Assembly: GCA_020744425.1 (NCBI GenBank)
Contig: JAGMUV010000001.1
Span: forward strand, 1,674,001 to 1,738,000
Direction: 5' to 3'
Source: Dactylonectria macrodidyma
Lineage: Eukaryota > Ascomycota > Sordariomycetes > Hypocreales > Nectriaceae
DNA: 64,000 bases
Shown here: positions 20,843 to 31,575 of the stretch, piece after piece
How the letters are laid out: the number at the start of each line of letters is the position of its first letter
Position numbering within the stretch: position 1 is the first letter of the stretch
Notes under the pieces: generated by a model
The model's input: the letters and a program-made list of their open reading frames with translations, nothing else
Database searches by the model: none
What the model was told of the DNA's origin: nothing
Translations under genes and position numbers: made by a program

Positions 20843-22929
20843 TTACCACGCACTTTGTAATGGGTCCCATAGACTGGGGAAGAACTGGTCGATAACTGAC
20901 ACGTCAGGCATGATAAAGTCTTGCAGATCCAGTGGTCCGTCCAGATCTGGATCCTCAGTGGGCACCATGGCCAATACCTTCTCCACGACCTCGGCGTGTT
21001 GGGCGAGGCAGATGTCGCCAAGGTCCCATGAACTCTTTTCTTTGTGTGATCGCAGAGCGGATATAAGACTAGAAGCAATCCGAAGAGAGCTGCTTTGTGC
21101 CAGGCCGGCCGGTGAGTTCTCAGTTTCCAAGGCACACCGCAGCAAGAAGCTCACGGTGGCTGGAAATGCAAATGCGCAACTTGGAAGCCAGAAGTCGGCA
21201 AGCTGCGCTGGTTGTAGCTCCTGAGTGAGGATGAGTATCTCCTCGGATGTTCTTCGTGCCTGAAGATAGCGGTTCAATAGCCGACTGTCTCCAGTGTCGT
21301 ATAATTGCTTGTCTGCCTCAAGTTTGATGCGCTCGAGGAGAAGTCGCACGGTTAGATAAGTGAGCCGTAGGTTTGCTGCCCCCGGCACCTCGAGGTTGGT
21401 ACCCCGAATGATGATGCGGCGAATGTCATCATCTAAGGACTCAACCCAATTATTCAGGGCAAGTTCAAGGTGTGTTGTGTTCCTTGGTTCTCCTAGTTCG
21501 AAGTGATAGATGTGCTTGAGGTTTAAATCAAGGACATCAGTGAGGCCCACGAGAGCCACAAAGACCGATGCCTTTTCCCTTGCGCCTTCCTTTGAACCTG
21601 ATGGGCAAAGATTCTCGAGCGTTGGCATTGGCACATTGAAATGGGTTCTCGAGATGTGGGGAGGGGTGCCATGAGCAAGACTTGTCCTATATCTCGTCGC
21701 GTCAGGATGTTGCAAATGGGATAGAGTCTCGGAGTACACACCACTTATCATGAACCCAGAGAGCCCACCATATCTTCATTCGTAGATATTTCTCGGATTT
21801 CGGTATTTCCCATGGTATTGGATTGTGGTGGAGACCGAGGGAATGTGCCATGGCGACGGCCGATCCCAAGAGAACCCCGTTGCCGATGAGTGATGTTGTG
21901 GGGCGACCGCCGACGTTCAAGAGAATGGCTTCGATGATCGACATTCCTGGGGATACGTGTAGTTCTGAGTAGATGGCCTCATTTGCAAGGTTCCAGATGA
22001 ATCGTATGTCTGGGCATCGATGGCGACATAATACTGGAGACGTGTCCCAAAATGTCATTGAATGTGCATATAGGCAAGCTAGTAATGCTGGCGAGATCCG
22101 CTCTTTATTTTCGAGAAACTGTCGACGGAATGAGGCCTCATCCAACAGAGGAAATGAGGAGTTGACTTTGTTGAAGTAGCTATACAATGTTAGTGAACTA
22201 TCAGAGCTTTGTCAGGGGCAGCACTTACACATCAATCACGTCACCTTCATAAGGTTCAAGGAGCCTTTCGATCATCTCTAGCTTTTCTGCAGAACGGCTT
22301 CGGTTTACGGCCATTCCCAGCGGACGTTTCTGGACCATGGTGAACAAGACGGGCTGAGATCGGTTTCCTGGCACTGGAATGACCAGCCTAGATCCTCGAG
22401 TCGCTCCCGGCATTGCAGACAAGTAATCAGACAAAACCTGATTGTCTGATGTGACGGCTGGTCCCAGGATGTGCAGGTTATGTTGTTGGTCGTCCGCTGA
22501 CCCCAGCGCCAAGGGCGATTCCTCCTCCTCTTGGGAAATCTGGCCATGGTTTGTCCATTGCATACGGCAAGGGGACTCAATGGGAATATTGGAAGCAGAA
22601 CTAAGAATTGGGAGTATCTCCGTAGTGGAAGGTGGAAGAATTGAATCGTCGGCCGGCCCGGGCACAGACTCCAGAGGACGGCGGACCGGGGTGGCACCTC
22701 CGCCGGTTGACCGGGTCTGTCGCCGGCGTCGAGTAGAGTCGGGGGTCCGGTTGGGCCCGGAACTGGGCCCGGCAGGAAACACGCAGTCCGTGCAATGCGC
22801 TCGGCACATCAAGCATGTTTCGGATGAAGCCTCGGACTGGCATCGCGACTTTCGCCGGCGACACGCCAGGCACGCCGGCCGCAGATGGGACCGGTACGGA
22901 CGGTCATTGGGGGCTTTCTGCTGCTGCAT
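20843..22929 (-). CDS. Zn(II)2Cys6 transcription factor with fungal_trans domain
   Basis: Exons 22929-22229, 22179-21742 and 21686-20843 give 660 residues. Introns are 22180-22228 (GTAAGT, CACTAAC branch) and 21687-21741 (GTGTGT donor, CTGAC branch); the second joint yields HDKWTSLAHGTPPHI, the expected family block. At residues 20-50 is the binuclear zinc cluster: CLACRRRKSRCQ, then six Cys in CX2CX6CX7CX2CX6C spacing. A disordered linker follows, then the middle homology region (FPLLDEASFRRQF, GSAVAMAHSLGLHH, KIWWALWVHDKW). It should bind DNA in the nucleus and act as a pathway regulator. It stands 240 bases upstream of, and on the same strand as, the decarboxylase-like gene, so that gene is an obvious but unproven target. 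Confidence 0.87.
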
Positions 22930-25900
22930 ACTGACCCGTTCTTTTCAATTGCTCAGTTTTGCGATAAGCAAGGGAATCGTCCTCGCCGGCCGCGGACTCG
23001 GGGTTGTATTAAGGGCGGACGTTGAGGCGGGGAAGTTGTCCGAGGAGAGGTCGAGCTTATCGCACAGTGTAGGTACAGTGCCCGGATAACAGTGTCAATT
23101 TTGACATGAGAATCCACGGAACATGCTCGCACGAAGAAAAGGCAGCAGGGTTAATTTCGATAACGAGAAGACCACAGATTGGATCATCTTGTACTCCGTA
23201 GAGTCTATCTAATGGTCTTGTAGTGGAGAGCCGCAGATCTTCGAATCTGGCGTTGTTTGCAGTTCCCTCAGACTAACATCCCTGAATCATGAACATGAGC
23301 TGTAGGTGAGCCGATTTGATGCCCGGTGGTACACTTCAGAGGAGGAACCTTCAATGTGTTCGATAAGGGTTGGTAGAGTCAAGGTCTGGATCGGTTTTTA
23401 GGTGGTTCAGTTTTCAGTTTAAAAAGAGGGTCTTTCCGGTGTGATGGCTCATGTTGCCGGACGTCGTAAACGGAGTCGACCTCTTTCACAGCGCATGTGT
23501 AATTGTGGCAGCACACGTTGAGCATAACCCAATCCTATTTTTTTTGTTTTGCCAGAGTTGTTCTGCACAATATCAACTGGAAAAAAACTCAAACAAAAAA
23601 GGACTCGACAAAACAGGCGGAGCTGGATTCAGATGCGATTTCCGAGGTACGAAATAAGCTTCCCGTTGGTATGGCGACAACGTCGAACAAGCGACAGTGG
23701 GGGGGATGGCACCCCAGAACAACCCGCCCTCTCAACCCGTCCTTCCCCTTAACGAATATCTTCACACATTGCTCCCTACCCTTGAGAAATCTGAATTTCG
23801 TGTCTGCTCATCGGGAAGAAAAGTGGAGCGCTAATATATGTCGGCCATCGGGGATCCAGGAGGAAGACTGGGGACATGGTGCGACAAATTCAGGATTCAA
23901 GCAGAGGTTTCGGCTATCATACCAGACATAAGAAGCCTGTTCCTGTTTGGCCACGCAATAGTGTGCACTTTTGCGTCGATCTAAGGAGGAATTTCGGCGA
24001 CTCCTCCTTTCATTAGCCGGTAGAGGTTCCTCAAGTTCTTGTACGCGTCTGCTGCATTCTGGATTTCTTCGTGCCGCTGCTCTTACCACATGACATGGAT
24101 ATTACGTGGGGCAATGATTGAGAGTAAAGCCATGCTACGTTCTGGATGACCAGATTTCTGGAGAACCCACCGGTGTGCAGGGCTATGACGACTGCCCTGT
24201 CTCTGGAAAGCGAATGGAGATTGAAAAAGAGTTTTAAAGAAGGATTGAAAAAAAAAAAGCAATTTGAACGAACTTGCTGGGCCACTGGCTGCACTCCGTT
24301 GCGGTCTAGAACTTGGGGTTGACCGCTTCAAGATCCCAGTGAAGCGAGATGGTTGGACCGTCATCTTTTATTCTCCGGATGAGCAGCCACAGACGCAATT
24401 TGAAGCAAGGCACAGGGGGAGGGAACGTAACGTTGGCTTGGTGGTGCTTCTCGGAGTCTTTTCTGTCACGCGAAGTTCGCTGCATGAGCCAACGGTTGGA
24501 GGTGTTCGGACGATGCGCAAAGCAAGGTGCGCCAGCCACATTTTCTGTATGCATACTCCGTACCTAGTAATTAAAATTTAAATAATTAAGTTGATTGTAT
24601 GGGACATGTTCCGATGGATGGAACAGGGGCGGGAAACATATTCGCTGTCCTCGGGCCATCCAAGGCTCGCTTCGCCGTCGGCATTATCCTGCGTTGTCGG
24701 CAATGATTAACCGTCTTCTTATCCTCCTTTCGCACTTACAGGGATCTGACAAGCGCGTCCCGTCGACTCGGTACAGGGGGTTGAAGACGGCATCAAGCGA
24801 CTCTCAGCCCATCTGTCCCGGCTGCTGGAGTCCGTTCTCGAAATGCGGCCGGGGAGGTATTTTCTCGACACCTGATGCAACGCGATGCGAGTGTAACGTA
24901 GACCAGTGTAGACTGATGGGTTCAGAGTTCTAGACCTGTCGGACTTCGTACGTTTAGTTACTAGGTAGGATGCCAGGCACAGTCTCCTCCCGAATCCTGG
25001 CGGTTTACAGGCTACAGCCCTTTCTCCTGGCAGTTTGCAGCCCTCTCCTGGCTCAAGACAGACCAGGGACCAGGGTGTCGTTGGACATGAGAATGAGCGG
25101 CGTCCGTCCGACTTGTTGGTGTCGATGGCTGGCAGATTGGGAACCGTGGATCCGGTTCGGGCTGTTGGCAGCCGTAAAGTGATATTCCGATAATCCGATG
25201 CGTTAATGTGAGATTTGGTGTTTGCAGATCACATTTGCGTCTACAGCGGCTCAGGTTGTCAGGATGAACGGAAACCGCGCAACATCGAGCACACCGTCTG
25301 GAAGTAGTGGAGCGCCTACGGACTACGGTCCGTAGTGGCTCCTCATCTGCCCCTCATTACGGATAGACTGGTGATCATTGATCTTTCGCGGAGAGAGCGG
25401 GTCGATGAGATGGGGGATCCTCCTGACTACCAAAAGCCGTCGATCCCGGGCGGAGCCACAACAGTCTGCCCACGGGGGATCTGAGGCCTGGAATAATAGC
25501 AGGAATAGCCTGGGACGATAGCTGACGGCCAAATAATACTGTAAATAATTCTCTCTTTGCGCCCGCTATCGCGGTTGTCGACCCATGGCCGCAGAGTCGT
25601 CTGCTCATGAAGCGGCTTTTTCGATGCTACTTCACCGAGTATGACAGCCAACATTGGCCCGACCCCACGAGTAAGGAGATGGCCAAATAAAACCTTCCGC
25701 TTGTCATGCGTCTTTCCCCCTGGTACGTCGTATCGAACTGGCGCTGGACGGGACAGCCGTTTCAGGGGCATGGACCAACAATTGGCTGCAGTACGTGGTT
25801 CGCGACACCATGGTCAAACTCTGCCTCTCGGCCAACACCTTTCGTTTAGGGCTCTAGGTCGACGCTTACAAGGGTTTACGTATTTCGGAAGCAGGGATGA

Positions 25901-27705
25901 TGGCATACAGGCTGGCCACTCACATGTCTACGTACCTAGTTACGTACTCTGGAAGTAATTAAGAGGAAGCATGGAATGGAATGCCAACGGCCGCCCTACT
26001 CGTCTTGGTGCCAAAGTGGAACCTCCGATGGCGTCTGGGTTGACACATGACGCAGCTGAATGCTAGTGACTCGATAGAAGCCACCATGACCGAGAAAAGA
26101 TATCCGTATGCAACAACATCCATGGCAAAGATGGGAGCAGATTAGGGCCTGTTGGCTCTGCTACTACTATGTAGTACGTACGAAAAAGAGGAGGATTCGC
26201 AAGCCTGTCGGAACAAGCTAATGATGCTCCTACGTAGGACGTTGGACGCCGGGTCGTCGTTCTAGTCGTTTCTTGGGAACGCCCTGGCTCAGCTCGCGCT
26301 TGGCGTGCGTTAATGCATCATTCAGGATCCGGGCGCCATGAATCGCCAGTTTGAAGTTGCGTGCACTTCCATCAGCCGAGCTCTGCGCCGTCCAAAATCT
26401 GCTCGTCTCGGTACTCATCGAGGCACACTCTTGGCGCGGAAGCCGGCAATTTTGTTCCCATTCAGAAATGGTGCTTCACAAGATAATGATGGCAATCTCA
26501 CTGGCATCTATTACATCCAAGCCACAAGTGGCTTTGCACCCTTACACGGCGTCGAAAGGTGGTGTTCCTCCCCGATCGTGAGGCGCCCTAAACTAGGAAT
26601 CAAGAACATGGATCATGACTCGACAGCCTCTTGGATGCGCCGCCGCAGATCAGCTTGGAGCTCGGGTCGCCCGAGCCAGTATCCTGGGTTTTGCATAATA
26701 ACAGGAAGGGATCATCACTTCAACCCTGGACCGCGTCGAGCCTCTGATGCCTGTCGAGTCCAAACCAACAAGCCTCGCCTGGATATTCTGAGTTCCATCT
26801 TGACCCTGCTTGCCTTCGTAGTGATAGTACTTCGCACACCTCTCTCTTCTAGTGCTTCTTAGCTTCTGCAAAGTCGGGAATAATCTGAACTGGCGAGTGG
26901 GAAGCTAGTACCTGCCCATCACCAACGTCTCGTCAGCTTCATTTTCTAGACGCTGCCAGTTGAGTCCGTTCTCTTAGTTAACGCTAGTCCTCCGCCTCCT
27001 CGTCAATGCATGACCCTCTTCCACCTGTCAAGCCATGGCGAAGGAACCCAATGTGGAGTAAGCTGGTGTTTCTCGTACAAGGCCGGACCCAGTTCTCCAG
27101 GCTCTACTTATCCACCTCCAGACGAGGGTCCTTTGGATCCTCTCCGGCTCAAGCCAGACAGCTCCCCGGTTCCATTCCAGCGTATGATCGTGCCGGAAAG
27201 ATAGACCCGTCCCGGGATCACGCTGGACCGACAAGTCTGGCGTCGAATACATCCCCGCCGTCGCTTGCTAACATCGTCTAGAAAATGGATATTCAGGGTA
27301 CTGGACGAGGCGCCGCCACCATGTCCGTCAAGGAGCACGCTCACGGACAACAGAGCGCCCCGTTTCCCCAGCTTCTCAAGATGCCGTAGCCCCAGAGTCC
27401 AGTTGACCTAGTCCCCCATGGCGCCATGAGAGCGAAGCAATGTAGTCCATCTGTATCCCTCCTCTGAATTGCTTCCGAGCCATGTCAATGGTGTCGTTCG
27501 TGTCCAGTCACACCCTAGCCCGACTTGGATATGCGATAGAGAGACTCCTTTCTCTTAAGACGGACTCGGCGCCGAACCGACGTTTCGACCCGACAATTTA
27601 TTGAAGGAACGACACACTGACAGAGAGATAGAGTGAGAGAAAAGGTGAAAGAAGAAGGACCGTTGAAACTCCAACTCAACTGGAAAGCGACCCGAACAAC
27701 TCGAT
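22930..27705. other. 4.8 kb gene-poor region
   Basis: After the promoter of the zinc-cluster gene I find no supportable gene. Open frames (22442-23089 antisense to the regulator, 23503-23931, 24264-24581, 26338-26862, 27006-27281) lack motifs, mutual consistency and splice support. There are homopolymer runs (for example near 24250) and several TACGTA words around 25.9-26.2 kb. Parts could be decayed repeats. The last 200 bases are the promoter of the receptor gene. Confidence 0.35.
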
Positions 27706-29294
27706 ATGGCCGAAGACTTGACCGGGGCGCTTCTGGCGTCCTCGGTCGTGGTCATGTGCATCACAACGCTGGCGATCGGCATGCGACTATGGATCAGAGC
27801 AAATTTGAAAACGACTGGCCTGGACGACTGTACGAACCCCCTGCGAGGTTTGTGGCTGAGATGGAAGAGAATGAATACTGACGATGTCGACAGATTTGAT
27901 TACGGCTGCTTGGGTACGCCAATACTTCAACCCCTTGTGGCTGGCGATCAGCTCACTGTTTATGTGACCCCGACACGATGCTAATGAAGCGATAGGGTTT
28001 CTTGATGGCGCTGTGCATAGCCACTACTATGGGTAAGCACCTGCGGTGTATGTCCTGGAGGAACGATGTTCTGACGATTCAACAGCCAGCAGAATCGGCT
28101 TTGGCCTCCATCGAGATAAAGTCAGCACCGAGAACTACCAGCAATTCCTAAAGGTATGTTTTATGTTGGCAATTCTATCAAATCAAGCGCTGACTCCCCC
28201 GATATCTAGTTAACGACTGTCTGCTCGTCGACCTTCAGCTGCGGTGTCTCCCTTGCAAAGTCGTCCTTCGCCGTGCTGTACCTGCGCATCCAACCAAATC
28301 GAAAGCTTCGAATCGCAAACAAGTGCCTGGTTGTCTTCCTGTTTGCCCAGGCCATCGAAGAAACGTGCGTGGTCGTCTTTAAATGCAACCCTATCTCTGC
28401 ATCATGGAACCTGGAGCAGCTTGCGACGGCCAAGTGCCTGGACCTTCGTGTCTTGTGGTGGAGCACCGTAAGAGCTCTATTGGCCTGTTCAAGGCAAGAT
28501 TCACGAGGTGTGAACTGACGTGGTGTAGTTCATCTTCAACATGTCGACCGATTTGTTCTTGTTTATCCAGCCCATCCCGGCTATGTGGAAGCTGCAACTG
28601 CCCCTGACAAAGCGAATTGGGTTGATCTGCATGCTGTCCTTGGGTCTTCTGTAAGTTCAAGGCTGAGAGAACTAGTGATATTGGAGGCTCATTGTTTCAA
28701 GGGTCTGCATCACCTCGATTATTCGCATTGTATTTGTCACTCGCATCGGCACCGATGACACTTGTAAGAGCCAACTACCCTCTACCCTGCTATATACGCA
28801 CTGACCTTCCTTCTACAGATGAGTTTGTCGAGCCGATGATCTGGTCAGAAGTCGAGCTCGCGTCACTAGTGATTTGTTCCACGATCCCTTGTCTACGTCA
28901 AGTCGTCCAAAAGGTTCCGTGGCTCAACCATGCCTTGGGTCTTTCCAGCAACAAAACATCCCAGAACTATTACCAATCCGGATCGAAGAAGAACGGGTCC
29001 ATTCCTCTCAAGAGCTTCAACCAGAGCCACAAGGATTACCTGCAGAGCAACAAGTCCAAGAACGGCGGTCCGTATGCGAGCAACTATGGCCTGACCAGCA
29101 AGGCCGTCGGAGGGCCGCATACCAAAAACGACAGCACCGACGAGATCTTCCCTCATAAGACGGACGGGAATGGTGCCATCATGGTCACTCACGAAGTCAT
29201 GCGCGATGTCGAGTCCCACACCACCTCGTCGCCTGCGGCCTCATTAAATCAGGAAAATTATTACGAGTCAGCGGACAAGCAGAGATCGAAATGA
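27706..29294 (+). CDS. fungal rhodopsin-like integral membrane protein (PTH11-type receptor)
   Basis: Eight exons: 27706-27829, 27894-27913, 27996-28032, 28086-28153, 28210-28467, 28529-28650, 28702-28763 and 28819-29294, joining to 388 residues. Almost every donor is GTAAGN or GTAYGN and all acceptors are TAG/CAG/AAG. The spliced protein shows the expected blocks: TM1 ending MRLWIRANLKTTGLDDYLI, then MALCIATT, the Cys-bearing loop, RIQPNRKLRIANK, FKCNPISASWN, LFIQPIPAMWKLQLPLTKRIG and TYEFVEPMIWSEVE. Seven hydrophobic helices fit, followed by a 120-residue polar cytoplasmic tail rich in Ser, Asn and Lys. The family includes PTH11-like receptors that sense surfaces or host cues, but most members have no known ligand. 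Exon 2 is only 20 nt. Confidence 0.88.
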
Positions 29295-29671
29295 TGGAAT
29301 GTGTAAAAATTTCACGGCGTTGAATCGTGGTCAAACTGTACATACCACGAAGCCGCCGGTTGTAAAAGTGAACAGCGGCGTTTAATAGTAGATGCAAATA
29401 TGGGCTACCCGATGAAGAGAAATAATAAAACAAACATGCCACCGCTTCATCATTTTGCACTCGGAAATCAACCTCCACAAGTGTGACGGGGTTCTTTCTA
29501 TTTTCCCTTTCCTATTAATCTGACCCGAACTGGTTGCTGCCACTGACGGTCTGTCCCTCGTCGGCTTGGGCGACAACCAGAGTTCCGCCAGGTTGATGGA
29601 GGGTCTATAGGTTTGTTTTGCTTCCCCGGTTGTCACGAATCCTCGCTACAGTGGTTGTTCACAACCATCCA
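29295..29671. other. 3' region of receptor gene
   Basis: The 377 bases between the receptor stop and the tRNA hold the 3' untranslated region. No coding frame is supported. Confidence 0.35.
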
Positions 29672-29743
29672 TCTTCCGTAGTATAGTGGTCAGTATGCAA
29701 GCTTGTCACGCTTGAGACCCGGGTTCAATTCCCGGCGGGAGAG
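29672..29743 (+). tRNA. tRNA-Asp (GTC)
   Basis: A complete cloverleaf: acceptor TCTTCCG/CGGGAGA with one G-T pair, D-arm with A-box TAGTGGTCAGTA, anticodon arm CAAGC-TTGTCAC-GCTTG with anticodon GTC, and T-arm CCGGG-TTCAATT-CCCGG (B box). Discriminator G. No intron. A T-rich run that could end Pol III transcription follows about 25 bases downstream. Confidence 0.95.
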
Positions 29744-30264
29744 TCGCCACATGTGGACACACATGAAATATTTTTTTGGGCTTCAATTTGTTCTGTTCTC
29801 AAGTACTCATTCATCCTCTTTTTTTTTCTCGTGGCACAAACAATTGACACAGGGTGTACGAGTGTCATTGATCAGTTGCGCAGTTGGATCAGTTTAACAA
29901 GTTGCGGCGTGGATATGGTTAGTTGGCTAGCAATGGTTGACAATGCCGACTGATCGACACTGCATTTGTGTGCTGGGTCAGCAATTCACCCCATGCAGTA
30001 CGGTAAAGTACCGTCACGACACATACATAACCTGACTGATTGATGCCTTCCACTATGCCACTCACTCCCACTCAGTGGGCTCCAGTATTATCGCCATGTC
30101 CAAAAACGCGACTGTTTATGCCAGCAATCACATTCACTTGAACAAAAAATGAAGCACCAGCTGTGATGTCCATGTCCCATACTTGAATGGATCGTGCGAG
30201 TTTGCATTGTGTTGTCTAATCATTCTGTCCTCTGAATTACCGCCACCAAGCTCGTTAACCAACA
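29744..30264. other. intergenic region
   Basis: T-rich runs at 29770 and 29820 lie just after the tRNA. No other feature is supported before the end of the minus-strand Cys-rich gene. Confidence 0.35.
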
Positions 30265-31044
30265 TCACGGAGCAGCCTTCATGGCCAACTTCCTCTCACT
30301 GCCAATAACCATGTTGAACGTCTGCTTCCCCTCTATCTTCCTATCCACAACAGTCGCCATATGTGTCTCCTCTGTATCTTCGATGATGAGAGTCTCCAGG
30401 ATTCTCATCAAGTCGTCCACCGTCTCCCAATCGAACTGCAAGAGCCACCATGTTGTCCGATACACGGAGACCAACTTGTCCAGCAATGCCTGCCACTCAT
30501 TGACCATTCTCTGCAGTTGTGCTACGTGGTTAAGCTGTTTACACCACAGCGGACTGAGCGACTTCTCACATGCCCAGTGGGACATATAATGTTCTCCTCT
30601 TGCCACGCTTAGTTCTCTGGTTGCCGAGTTGAGCTCTAGCATGACCAAGGTGATCTGTCGCATAGTAACAATGATAGAATTCAGCGACTGTTGACGAGCG
30701 GAGGACATGTCGGTTGGCATACCGGCGTGGGGAAAGACACAGTTGTCCATGTTTCGCGCTGGAACCCATTCCACCAGTTTCTTTTCGGTGTATATTTGAT
30801 CGTAATAGTTCAGCTCGACTGTGGAGTTGCAGTTGTCCGTCTCAAATTGCTGGCAGTTGATCTGTTTCTTCATCACCCTGCAGCAGCCGTGGAGCTCGCA
30901 GCGAAACCATGGTTTGATCTCTGGCTTTGGCGCGCAGTCACACATATGAGGCGACGTGAATGTGTCCACAATGGCTTCTGCCCCATTGAAGCGCAACGGC
31001 CGGATGTCGCAGGCGAGGGTGTGTGTGATGACTTCGTGACACAT
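30265..31044 (-). CDS. Cys-rich hypothetical protein
   Basis: Single exon, 259 residues, starting MCHEVITHTLACD. The first 110 residues carry about ten Cys, including CDCAPKPEIKPWFRC, HGCCRVMKK, CQQFETDNC and DNCVFP. This could be a zinc-binding region, a pattern seen in uncharacterised fungal proteins whose starts read CHE-type motifs around expected zinc sites. The rest is predicted helical with several Trp (WACEKSLSPLWC, TTWWLLQFDWE). There is no signal peptide, so the cysteines more likely bind metal than form disulphides. I do not recognise the family. A start at the first ATG is favoured because the Cys motif begins at once. Confidence 0.65.
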   Translation of the reverse strand: MCHEVITHTLACDIRPLRFNGAEAIVDTFTSPHMCDCAPKPEIKPWFRCELHGCCRVMKKQINCQQFETDNCNSTVELNYYDQIYTEKKLVEWVPARNMDNCVFPHAGMPTDMSSARQQSLNSIIVTMRQITLVMLELNSATRELSVARGEHYMSHWACEKSLSPLWCKQLNHVAQLQRMVNEWQALLDKLVSVYRTTWWLLQFDWETVDDLMRILETLIIEDTEETHMATVVDRKIEGKQTFNMVIGSERKLAMKAAP

Positions 31045-31097
31045 GGTGATGGAATATTGTTCTGCTGACTAGGCTTGCCAATGGTATTCTGATAATC

Positions 31098-31121
31098 AAT
31101 GAATGAATGAATGAATGAATG
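31098..31121. repeat. (AATG)6 microsatellite
   Basis: Six perfect AATG units lie about 55 bases upstream of the Cys-rich gene's start codon (the gene is on the minus strand), in its leader or promoter. The rest of 31045-31575 is intergenic with no supported gene. Confidence 0.95.
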
Positions 31122-31575
31122 CAATCTCGTCTCAGGATAGACTGGGTCTCAATACAGTTGCTTGAATGAGTATCGTCCTGAGATGAGACTGCTTGAAGAG
31201 GAGTGAGGATTTGCATGTGTGCATACGCCTAGAATTAAATATCCCATCGGGCAACAGATCAATGAACAATGTTCTGTTGTTTTCATGTTTCTCTGTTCCG
31301 CTGTTCACCAGAACAAAGCAATTAAGCAAACGTGAAACCATAGTGTTCAAGGTCCAGCCAAAGGCGCCTTCAACAATGGGACGGCACGTTACCTTTCAAT
31401 GAAGCAACAAGAAAACACATGAATATGTTCACAAACAAAGGATATTGGCCTGTATTATCCATAACAATTCTAAGTAGCTCTAAAACAAAACATGTTCCTG
31501 CAGCGTGGAGGTATCATGAGAAACACGAAACGCATCAATACAAACAAAAAGACTGCCGTAGTCTTGCAGACGAAC

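Noticed and set aside
22442..23089. 215-codon plus-strand frame
   Set aside because: Covers the zinc-cluster exon in antisense; the sense strand has the complete Cys6 motif and spliced continuation.
26338..26862. 174-codon plus-strand frame near the PTH11-type receptor
   Set aside because: Low-complexity-like mixture without motifs or splice partners; not convincing as a gene.
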